Assembly: GCF_015230015.1 (NCBI RefSeq)
Contig: NZ_JAAKZC010000018.1
Span: forward strand, 1 to 44,084
Length of the DNA: 44,084 nt
Reading direction: 5' to 3'
From: Campylobacter concisus
Lineage (GTDB): Bacteria > Campylobacterota > Campylobacteria > Campylobacterales > Campylobacteraceae
Shown piece after piece: positions 10,169 to 16,548 of the stretch (position 1 is its first letter; the number at the start of each line of letters is the position of its first letter). A program made the translations under genes and the position numbers. A model generated the notes under the pieces. That model was given only the letters and a program-made list of their open reading frames with translations, was not told the origin of the DNA and did no database searches.

Positions 10169-11350
10169 TTAGTTAATCTCTTTTTTAGTACAGGTATCAA
10201 GTATATCAATTATGTTATTTGCAATTGCATGGATAACAGTAACGGCAACAGAATTACCAAACTGTTTGTAACTTTGAGTATCACTTACAGGAATGATATA
10301 GTTTTCGGGGAAGCCTTGAAGTCTTGCAGCTTCACGAGGTGTTAGTTTTCGTGGATTTTTTCCTTTTTGCTCAATAAGTATTTCACTCCCGTCTTTATAA
10401 TATCTTGCAGATAATGTATTTGTATAAGGACTGTTTTCATTGAACAATGTGTAACCAAATCCATTTCCCTTTATTTTATGTTCTTTCTTTCGTCGTTGAT
10501 GACCTTGCCAAAGTGCATTTGAAATGGTGTATTTAGTATCAACATTTTGCTCTAAAATATTTCCCACAGAAACATCTGGGCAGGGAGGAATTGGAAAAGA
10601 AAAATCTTTATAGTTATCTATTTTATCCTTATCAAATCCAACAATGTAAATACGCTCTCTATTTTGTGGAACACCGAAGTCTTTTGCTTTAAGTATAATA
10701 GAATGAACATCGTAGTTTAAATCCTTTAATGTTTTTTCTATTGTTTTATAGGTACGACCTTTATCGTGAGATTTTAGGTTTTTGACATTTTCAAGAAGAA
10801 ATGCCTTAGGTCGTTTCTCTTTAATAATTCTTGCAATTTCAAAAAATAATGTTCCACGAGTATCTTCAAAACCAAGCTTTTTACCGGCTTGACTAAATGC
10901 TTGACAAGGAAAACCACCGACAATAATATCATGATTAGGAATATCTTTTTCAGATATTTTTGTAATATCTCCAAAAGGAGTTTCACCAAAATTTGCCTTA
11001 TATGTTTTTACTGCAAATTTATCAATTTCACTACTGAATACGACATTTGTTTTACCTGTTTGGTAAAATCCAAGCCTTGTACCACCAATTCCGGCAAATA
11101 AATCAATGATTTTATAGGGGGCATTTTCATTATTGGGGAAAGGTACTTTTTCAGGAAATGATAAAATATGTTTCAGCTCAATGGACGATGGCTGACTTTC
11201 TCCATTTTCCCATCTGCGAATTGTCCTATCTCCGAATTTGGACATACCAACAGCATCAGCTAATTCTTTTTGAGTCATTTGTAATCTGATACGCTTATTT
11301 TTTATTAAAATAGCAGGGGAATTATCTATGACTTGTGGTATAATATTCAT
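10169..11350 (-). CDS. Cytosine-5 DNA methyltransferase, M.SsoII-like, with N-terminal HTH
   Basis: The product is 393 residues. ATG 11350 is chosen because AAAAAGGAGAATATAT precedes it; a longer frame from 11437 would run through the operator. Residues ~20-60 form a helix-turn-helix (RLQMTQKELADAVGMSKFGD...IRRWENGESQPS). The methyltransferase motifs follow: I DLFAGIGG, IV GGFPCQAFSQAGK with the catalytic Cys, VI LLENVKNL, VIII QNRERIYIVGF and X QFGNSVAV. It converges on the recombinase and diverges from the restriction gene. In the SsoII system the methyltransferase's HTH represses its own gene and affects the restriction gene by binding a 15-bp palindrome between them, and that palindrome is present here. 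Predicted target CCNGG, modified at a cytosine. Confidence 0.9.
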   Translation of the reverse strand: MNIIPQVIDNSPAILIKNKRIRLQMTQKELADAVGMSKFGDRTIRRWENGESQPSSIELKHILSFPEKVPFPNNENAPYKIIDLFAGIGGTRLGFYQTGKTNVVFSSEIDKFAVKTYKANFGETPFGDITKISEKDIPNHDIIVGGFPCQAFSQAGKKLGFEDTRGTLFFEIARIIKEKRPKAFLLENVKNLKSHDKGRTYKTIEKTLKDLNYDVHSIILKAKDFGVPQNRERIYIVGFDKDKIDNYKDFSFPIPPCPDVSVGNILEQNVDTKYTISNALWQGHQRRKKEHKIKGNGFGYTLFNENSPYTNTLSARYYKDGSEILIEQKGKNPRKLTPREAARLQGFPENYIIPVSDTQSYKQFGNSVAVTVIHAIANNIIDILDTCTKKEIN

Positions 11351-11381
11351 ATATATTCTCCTTTTTATATATGTTATTTCA

Positions 11382-11396
11382 AGGACTAACTGTCCT
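11382..11396. promoter_or_regulatory. Operator for the methyltransferase HTH domain (SsoII-type)
   Basis: AGGACTAACTGTCCT is a 15-bp palindrome (AGGAC-N5-GTCCT) in the 102-base gap between the divergent methyltransferase and endonuclease genes. The SsoII regulatory site, as I recall it, is GGAC-N5-GTCC, with the same half sites. It lies 32 bases upstream of the methyltransferase ATG, where binding would block its promoter. Confidence 0.8.
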
Positions 11397-11452
11397 CTAT
11401 TTGACACTATTGTACCATATAGAAGAAAATTTTTCAAGAAAGGAAAAGAGTT

Positions 11453-12370
11453 ATGGCAAATATTTCTCTTGATGAATATAAAAACTTAGTTAAAGAAAAA
11501 AGGAAAGAAGGCTTTAAACAGCCTTATGACTTAGTTTATGATAATTTTATTACATTAGGATACGACAAAGCCCCTAAAGAATTCTTTTTAAGTAATGCAA
11601 GTGAAGTTGTTGAAAAACTTAGAAATAGCTGTTGGAGTGAATTTCAGCCATTAGAAAAAGACTTTACTTCAAAAATGCTAAAAGAGTTAGTTGATGATGA
11701 GTATATCAAAACTCTTACACCAATAGAGGCAATTACTTGGTTTGTGGAAGAATTTCCGGAACATATATATGCTTTGACTTTGTCAAATACTCAAAGTAGG
11801 AGGAGTAGAGCAGGTAAAGAATTTGAAAGTATTATAGAACTCATTTTGATTGGTGCAGGGATTCCACTTGACAGTCAAGGTAATATAGGTAAACAAGAGT
11901 TTGTCAATAAAGGTCTTGGTAAATTGGTAGATTTAGTTTCTCCGGGTGTTTTAGAATACATTGTAAATAAGAGAAATACTGTCTTAATTAGTGCAAAAAC
12001 CACATTAAGAGAAAGATGGCAAGAAGTACCTGAAGAAATGGGAAGAACAGGTGCAAGAGAAATGTTTTTAGCAACTCTTGATACTTCTATTAGCTCTGAT
12101 GTATTGAACACTCTATATGAGGCTAATATACAAGTTACAACAACAAAAAATATAAAAGAAACATATTATTCCGATAATGAAAGGGTATTAACCTTTGAAA
12201 AGTTGGTTGAAATATGTTTAGACAATGTTTCTCATTGGAAAAATTTCAACTACACAGTAGAACAAAATGAGCAAATGATAGAGCTTATCACTAAGCAAAT
12301 TGAAAAACACCAAAATCATAAATTTGTAGAAGAATATTATGATGAGCTATTAAAAAACATAAAGAAGTAG
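11453..12370 (+). CDS. Type II restriction endonuclease, SsoII/Ecl18kI family (predicted CCNGG)
   Basis: The product is 305 residues, the length I recall for R.SsoII and R.Ecl18kI, and ATG 11453 follows AAAGGAAAAGAGTT. The key residues described for Ecl18kI fall at the same positions here: E125, D160, K182 and E195 for the catalytic metal site, R186-E187-R188 for reading the CC:GG pairs, and W61 for stacking the flipped-out central base. The fold is the EcoRII-C PD-(D/E)XK type, with motif SAKTTLRERW and the upstream block SRRSRAGKEFE. It is divergent from its methyltransferase with the shared operator between them. The gene is intact although most of the surrounding element has decayed. Confidence 0.9.
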   Translation: MANISLDEYKNLVKEKRKEGFKQPYDLVYDNFITLGYDKAPKEFFLSNASEVVEKLRNSCWSEFQPLEKDFTSKMLKELVDDEYIKTLTPIEAITWFVEEFPEHIYALTLSNTQSRRSRAGKEFESIIELILIGAGIPLDSQGNIGKQEFVNKGLGKLVDLVSPGVLEYIVNKRNTVLISAKTTLRERWQEVPEEMGRTGAREMFLATLDTSISSDVLNTLYEANIQVTTTKNIKETYYSDNERVLTFEKLVEICLDNVSHWKNFNYTVEQNEQMIELITKQIEKHQNHKFVEEYYDELLKNIKK

Positions 12371-12387
12371 ACAAATTAGAATTTGTC
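12370..12387. terminator. Short perfect inverted repeat after the restriction gene
   Basis: GACAAATT-AG-AATTTGTC starts at the last base of the stop codon. It is a perfect 8-bp palindrome with a 2-base gap and no T run, so it may be a weak terminator or a binding site. Confidence 0.35.
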
Positions 12388-12447
12388 GGTATATCATTAA
12401 ATCGCATTTTTTCGATTAAACTATGGAATACAAAGGAGCAAATAATC

Positions 12448-12801
12448 ATGAGCGAACAGAGAATCTATTGCATGGACCTTGTAAAAAAAGAGGATCCGGA
12501 AAAGGCTGTCAGAACACCGTTTTATCAGACAGAATCTACAGGCGGATCGGTCTGGGTTATCAAACCCGGTCAGACATTGCAAAAGCACTATCACCACAAT
12601 TCCGACGATATATGGATCGTCCTTCAGGGAGAGGGAATATTCTACCCCCAGCCTAATGAAGAGGTTCCATTCAAGAAAGGCCATGTCATAGTATCGAAGA
12701 AAGACTCCTGCCACGGAGCAAAAAATACTGGAGATGAGGATATCATCTTTGTAAGTATAGTAGCACCTGTCCCTTCCGACTATGATCCTATAAACGAGTG
12801 A
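12448..12801 (+). CDS. Single-domain cupin protein
   Basis: The product is 117 residues and ATG 12448 follows AAAGGAGCAAATAATC. The cupin_2 fold is shown by the first metal motif (KPGQTLQKHYHHNSDDIWIVLQGEG) and the second (KKGHVIVSKKDSCHGAKNTG), where the H-x-H and late His would bind one metal ion. There is no signal peptide. It is intact and sits behind the restriction gene as probable cargo of the Firmicutes-type element. Its substrate cannot be told from the sequence. Its base composition is richer in G+C than the neighbouring element genes, which hints at a separate origin. Confidence 0.8.
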   Translation: MSEQRIYCMDLVKKEDPEKAVRTPFYQTESTGGSVWVIKPGQTLQKHYHHNSDDIWIVLQGEGIFYPQPNEEVPFKKGHVIVSKKDSCHGAKNTGDEDIIFVSIVAPVPSDYDPINE

Positions 12802-12844
12802 CAGGAAAATAAAATTCCCGTTTGACAAAGGATTGTGATTATAC

Positions 12845-13124
12845 TTGAGAAAGAAAAATGTTTATATAACATTGGGATACATAGCTGTATATCTGGTGAT
12901 ATATTGGTGAGAGCAACTTGATTGGTTGGCTATTTACTAATATTTCAACTGGTGAGCATAGTTATTTATATGGTTGGTTGCTCAGTAGTAATCTGTTTTG
13001 GTATGCACTTGCGATTTCTGCGCTTCCTTCTCTTTGGGGTAAGTTTAAGTTTTCGGCTGTTACTACGGCGGGATTTATTGTAGGTATTGTAGCAGGCATA
13101 ATCGTTGAGAAATACAAGAAGTAA
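12845..13124 (+). pseudogene. Small two-helix membrane protein, probably frameshifted near its start
   Basis: From TTG 12918 the frame encodes 68 residues with two hydrophobic helices (SSNLFWYALAISALPSLWG and TAGFIVGIVAGII) and ends EKYKK. In another frame the preceding bases from TTG 12845 encode a hydrophobic stretch (NVYITLGYIAVYLVIYW) that stops at a TGA at 12908-12910. A single indel near 12905 would join the two parts into a ~90-residue protein with three helices. A functional short form from TTG 12918 (GGTGAG upstream) cannot be excluded. No function is known to me. Confidence 0.45.
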
Positions 13125-13229
13125 GTCAAATTTCAGTTTGTCGAGCTGAATAATACAGATTCAAGACGATAGAAAGTAAAACATCTATCGTCTTTTCTTA
13201 TGAAAAAAACTTGAAAGGAGATGAAATTT

Positions 13230-13491
13230 ATGGACAATAAAAACAGAATTAGAAAAAGTAAAAGAAAAGATTGAAAGCAAGTAAGAAGAAAAAAAATATG
13301 AAAAGAAACTATCTCAGCTTAAAAATCAGGAAAAGAAAATCAGAAAGCAAACGAGCCTTGAAGAAAGAAAAAAGCGAAACCATAGATTGATAGAGCGAGG
13401 AGCAATCTTAGAAAGTTTAATTGAGGGAGCAAGCGAGAAAAGTAATGAAGAAATAAAGGCTATTTTGCAAAGAGCATTTCAAAAAGACTAA
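13230..13491 (+). pseudogene. DUF3847-like mobilisation-region protein, frameshifted and stopped
   Basis: ATG 13230 has AAAGGAG upstream, but the frame ends after 14 codons. An extra A in the run at 13239-13243 has shifted the frame; without it the protein reads MDNK-TELEKVKEKIESK, then meets a TAA (probably CAA originally) near 13282. It continues EEKKYEKKLSQLKNQEKK...RLIERGAILESLIEGAS...AFQKD to the TAA at 13489-13491. The lysine-rich helix and RxxIERGAxLE pattern resemble DUF3847 proteins, which sit just before oriT and a relaxase gene in clostridial mobilisable elements. Here an oriT-like palindrome follows directly. Confidence 0.65.
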
Positions 13492-13496
13492 GAAAC

Positions 13497-13570
13497 GCAA
13501 GGACATAGTATAATTGTAATTCCCTTAGATTTTCTAAGGGCGCAATTATACACCCTTTAGGTGTCCTTGC
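13497..13570. other. Candidate oriT (nested inverted repeats)
   Basis: Outer arms GCAAGGACA (13497-13505) and TGTCCTTGC (13562-13570) enclose TATAATTG/CAATTATA arms and an inner hairpin CCCTTAG-ATTTT-CTAAGGG. The position after the DUF3847 gene and the nested form fit an origin of transfer. No relaxase gene follows; the element appears to have lost it. Confidence 0.5.
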
Positions 13571-14032
13571 GACCTGCGGTGCTTTTACCCTTGCGGGGAG
13601 CAAAGAAAAAAGCCGAAGCATTTTTCCGTATTAAAGGCAAAAGACAACTGAATATAATTCATTCGCTTTTTTATCATCAAGGGTAAAGCACATTCACTAT
13701 CGCTCACCCTTGACAATAAAAATTTGAAACAGATAGCTTACATTAAGCCGACATACTGAAACAACAAAAGTTAAAAGTATAGTCGGCTTTTTCTATTGTA
13801 CCGTTTCAAAACGCTCATTCAGTTTATAGAAAAGCAAAAGTATTTTTAAGACCGACATCTAAAACAACAAAAGAAAAATAAGAAGATGACAAATGCCACA
13901 TTCCCAAAATTGGAGTGTACCTAAATCAAAGACAGTACTAATCAAAGGGGGTAGTGAAACACGACTTCCTTAAAAGATAAAAGGAGTAACGATTTGTTGC
14001 TACATTTTCATAACAAAAGATAGGAGAGAAAA
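13571..14032 (+). other. Gene-free remnant where the relaxase gene would be expected
   Basis: About 460 bases without a convincing gene. It holds an inverted repeat TCAAGGGT (13677-13684)/ACCCTTGA (13706-13713) and, at 13746-13788, a hairpin with arms AGCCGACATACT and AGTAT-AGTCGGCT followed by TTTTTC that looks like a rho-independent terminator. Related clostridial elements carry a MobL-type relaxase here, so a large deletion is likely. Confidence 0.5.
13746..13792 (+). terminator. Rho-independent terminator
   Basis: A long hairpin with AGCCGAC/GTCGGCT at its base and ATACT/AGTAT above, followed by TTTTTC. It lies at the end of the gene-free remnant, before the replisome-organiser remnant. 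Confidence 0.6.
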
Positions 14033-14696
14033 ATGGCAGATAAAAGGATGTTTTCAATAAAGATAGTGGATAGCGACTTATTTTTGGATATGCCATTAAG
14101 TAGCCAATGCCTGTATTTTCATCTATCTATGAGGGCAGATGATGATGACTTAAAAATTCTAATTACAAAAGGTTTTGTAATTGTCTTTTAAAGAGGGGTT
14201 ATAGTCATTACCTATTGGAAGATAAATAACTACATCAGAAATGACAGACGAAAAGAAACGATGTATCTTGAAGAAAAGCAAAGTATAACGCAAACGGAAA
14301 ATGGAGCATATATCAAGGTTGAAAATCTTGGTATACCAAATGACAACCAAGTGTCAACCGTTTGTCCGCATAGTATAGTTAAGGGTAGATTAGATAAGAG
14401 GAGAATAGAACAGGTTGCCCCAGTGTCCCTTTATGGAGAGTATCAAAATATTCATTTAACCGATGAAAAATACCAAAATCTAAAAGATAGGCTGAAAGGT
14501 CATACAGATACAATGACTGAAAAGCTATTAAGATATATCAAAAGTAAAGGCACAGACTACAAAGACCACTATGTAACAATCCTTAATTGGTATGAATTGG
14601 TATGAACAGGATAAAGAAAAGATATCACAGAAAAATAATCAAAATAAAAGCCATAGAACCTATTCAACCAACTATGAAGACAGCGACAGCCTATAA
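14033..14696 (+). pseudogene. Phage-type replisome organiser (DnaD-like), broken
   Basis: ATG 14033 follows TAGGAGAGAAAA. The start is typical of replisome-organiser proteins (ADKRMFSIKIVDSDLFLDMP, then QCLYFHLSMRADDDD). A stretch normally found after RADDD (winged-helix part) appears deleted, a TAA at 14189-14191 interrupts VIVF-RGVIVI, and the frame resumes with TYWKINNYIRNDRR. Near 14586-14605 a 10-base tandem duplication of AATTGGTATG shifts the frame just before the conserved end (NWYEQDKEKISQKN...YEDSDSL, stop at 14696). The gene cannot make a full protein. It would have started replication of the excised element. Confidence 0.7.
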
Positions 14697-14806
14697 AAGG
14701 TGTTTTTAAGGGTTTAATCATAAAAGAGGTGTCAGACTATGGTTAAGATAAAAATAAGCCTTAAAAACGCATTATAGAGCCTGATGTAGAAAAGGAGACT
14801 AAAATT

Positions 14807-15641
14807 ATGAATGATAAAGAAAATATGATTACTACAAAAATTCAAGGGACAGATTTTATCTACAACAAAGATACTCACTATGAAGAAGACGGACATATCT
14901 ATTGCAAGATTTGTAATGAAAGAATAGACGGTAAGGTAATTCCGATGTTGGATAAGCCTATGATTATCAGAACGGCTTGTAAATGTGATAGAGATAGAGC
15001 TGAACAAGAAAAAACTGTTAAAACAAGATAGGTTGAGACAAAGCTGCTTTATATCCAAAAATCAAATAGCCTACACCTTTAAAAATGCCGATGAAGATAC
15101 AGATAAGGAAATCATCAAAAAAGCAAAGAACTATGTAAAACATTTTGAAGAAATGAGAAAAGATAATGTTGGACTGTTACTTTACGGAAATGTAGGAAGT
15201 GGCAAGACCTATGTAGCTTGTGCTATTGCCAACGCTATAATTACAGAATATAGCCATACAGTAAAAATGAGGAACTTTGCACAGATATTAAACGACTTAC
15301 AAAAAGGCGGCTTTAATCTTGATAGAAACGAATATATCGAATAGATAACAAGCCCTACCCTACTAATTCTTGATGATTTTGGAATAGAGAGAAATACAGA
15401 ATATGCCTTAGAGCAAATTTACAATGTAATCAATGCAAGATACCTAAAGGCAAGACCAACCATTATAACTACTAACCTTAATTTCAAAGATATAGAAAAA
15501 GAACAGGAAGATATAATGCTTGGCAGGATTTATTCAAGGATAATCGAGATGTGTTTACCTCTTAGGATAACGGGACTTGATAGAAGAAAAATACAGAGCA
15601 AAGAAAAGCTGAAGAAAGCACAAAACTTAATAGATGAATGA
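14807..15641 (+). pseudogene. DnaC/IstB-like helicase-loader ATPase, broken
   Basis: ATG 14807 is preceded by AAAAGGAGACTAAAATT. The N-terminal zinc-finger-like part (IYCKICNERI...TACKCDRDR) ends at a frameshift near 15005-15030. The ATPase part continues in the next frame with Walker A LLLYGNVGSGKTYVACAIAN, then a TAG at 15342-15344 interrupts before Walker B (LLILDDFGIERNTEYA) and the end (RKIQSKEKLKKAQNLIDE). One frameshift and one nonsense codon therefore inactivate it. In intact elements it pairs with the preceding replisome organiser. Confidence 0.8.
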
Positions 15642-15642
15642 G

Positions 15643-15679
15643 AGCGATTGGAAAAGTAAAAAATTCTAATCGCTTTTTA
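15643..15679 (+). terminator. Rho-independent terminator
   Basis: AGCGATT (15643-15649) and AATCGCT (15668-15674) form a stem followed by TTTTT, directly after the DnaC-like pseudogene. Confidence 0.6.
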
Positions 15680-15702
15680 ATTGCAAGAAAAGGAATGATG
15701 AT

Positions 15703-15876
15703 ATGCAAAAAAATAATACAGAAACAAAAACAATAAAGAAGATTGGAAAAACTACCTATGAAGTTGTTGTACATTTTAATAAAAATACTACTGAAACAAT
15801 GCAAGACAAATTGAAACGCATAATGCTTAGAGAAATTGAGAGTGAAAAACATCAAAAAAATGATAAAAATGATTAG
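15703..15876 (+). CDS. TnpW-like transposon-encoded small protein
   Basis: The product is 57 residues and intact, starting at ATG 15703. The core KKIGKTTYEVVVHFNKNTTE followed by TMQDKLKRIMLREIE matches the TnpW family found near the end of Tn4451-type and related clostridial elements. Its role is not known to me. It ends 33 bases before the right boundary of the element, so it is the last gene, with the recombinase gene at the opposite end; in the circular form it would lie just upstream of the recombinase. Confidence 0.75.
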   Translation: MQKNNTETKTIKKIGKTTYEVVVHFNKNTTETMQDKLKRIMLREIESEKHQKNDKND

Positions 15877-15903
15877 AAAGTCCTTGACAAGTTGTTACAG
15901 GTT

Positions 15904-15909
15904 TGGCTC
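15904..15909 (+). repeat. Insertion junction repeat TGGCTC (right copy)
   Basis: This matches the left copy at 8216-8221. To its right the Campylobacter reading frame of the split A-family gene resumes on the minus strand (GAG CCA in frame). Confidence 0.75.
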
Positions 15910-16037
15910 GCTAATCTTTTCTTTGGTCTTTTGGTTAAAAATATCACTAAAATTTGCAGACCTGCCTTGTTTGTGCTGTTGCTTAGTGTATGAATTTATA
16001 TTGGTGCTTAAGATGCTAATATCATTCGTGGTTTGCC
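15904..16037 (-). pseudogene. Paralogous family, 'A' member 3, start of the split gene
   Basis: The minus strand reads ISILSTNINSYTKQ, HKQGRSANFSDIFNQKTKEK and ISEP, then breaks at GAGCCA, where the transposon begins. The same GAGCCA resumes the frame at 8216-8221. AGGAGG lies 10 bases before an ATG at 16035-16037, but this ATG is out of frame with what follows. The sequence is ATGATATTAGC where ATGATTAGC would give MISILSTN, so a 2-base AT duplication near the start may have disabled the gene independently of the insertion. Confidence 0.65.
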
Positions 16038-16548
16038 TCCTAGCTTCTTGCTTTTTAAGTTTTAATTAAAGTAACCATAAAATAATTGACTATCCAAATT
16101 TATCAGTCAAAATAAACAAGTGACAAATATGCCAATCACAAAAATTACAAAAATTTACTTTTACTAAGTCATTCTTTGGTGGGACTGATTTAATTCCAGT
16201 ATGCGCCAAAATTCAATTCAGATATTAGGGCGAGCATACTCTATGTAGCTACAAAATGTTACCATTTGCAGCTCCATAGAGGCTCGCAAGGAGAGCTTGC
16301 CGCTCCCTTGACCCACGCTAAAAAATATTTTCTTAATTAAAAATGGCCATGCAGGATAGGCTATTTTTAATAAAATATTAAGTTTACTAAGGGTAGCCAT
16401 AAGTATAAAAAATAATTAGACTAAATTATTTTTTGTGGTCTGCAAAATATATTTTAGTAGATTTTTAAAATGGCAACGTAACAAATAAGGTTTTTTGGAA
16501 GTAATAAATGAGATGGTTTGTCTAATAAACTTAATATAGTCGCTAAAT
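16038..16548. other. Intergenic region with a small hairpin, no gene seen
   Basis: About 510 AT-rich bases between the split gene's start and the end of the relaxase gene. GCAAG-GAGAG-CTTGC (16286-16300) forms a hairpin within a locally G+C-rich patch (16268-16318) that stands out from its surroundings. A 60-codon minus-strand frame over this patch has no ribosome site and no recognisable product. The patch may be a relic of another mobilisation region. Confidence 0.4.

Noticed and set aside
15884-15889. TTGACA at the right end of the element as -35 of a promoter formed at the circle junction (as in Tn4451)
   Set aside because: With the TGGCTC join, no -10-like hexamer falls 16-18 bases downstream; the nearest (TAGAAT) is about 29 bases away.
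16218-16400. 60-codon minus-strand frame
   Set aside because: No ribosome site or recognisable product; it overlaps a G+C-rich hairpin patch that better explains it as non-coding remnant.
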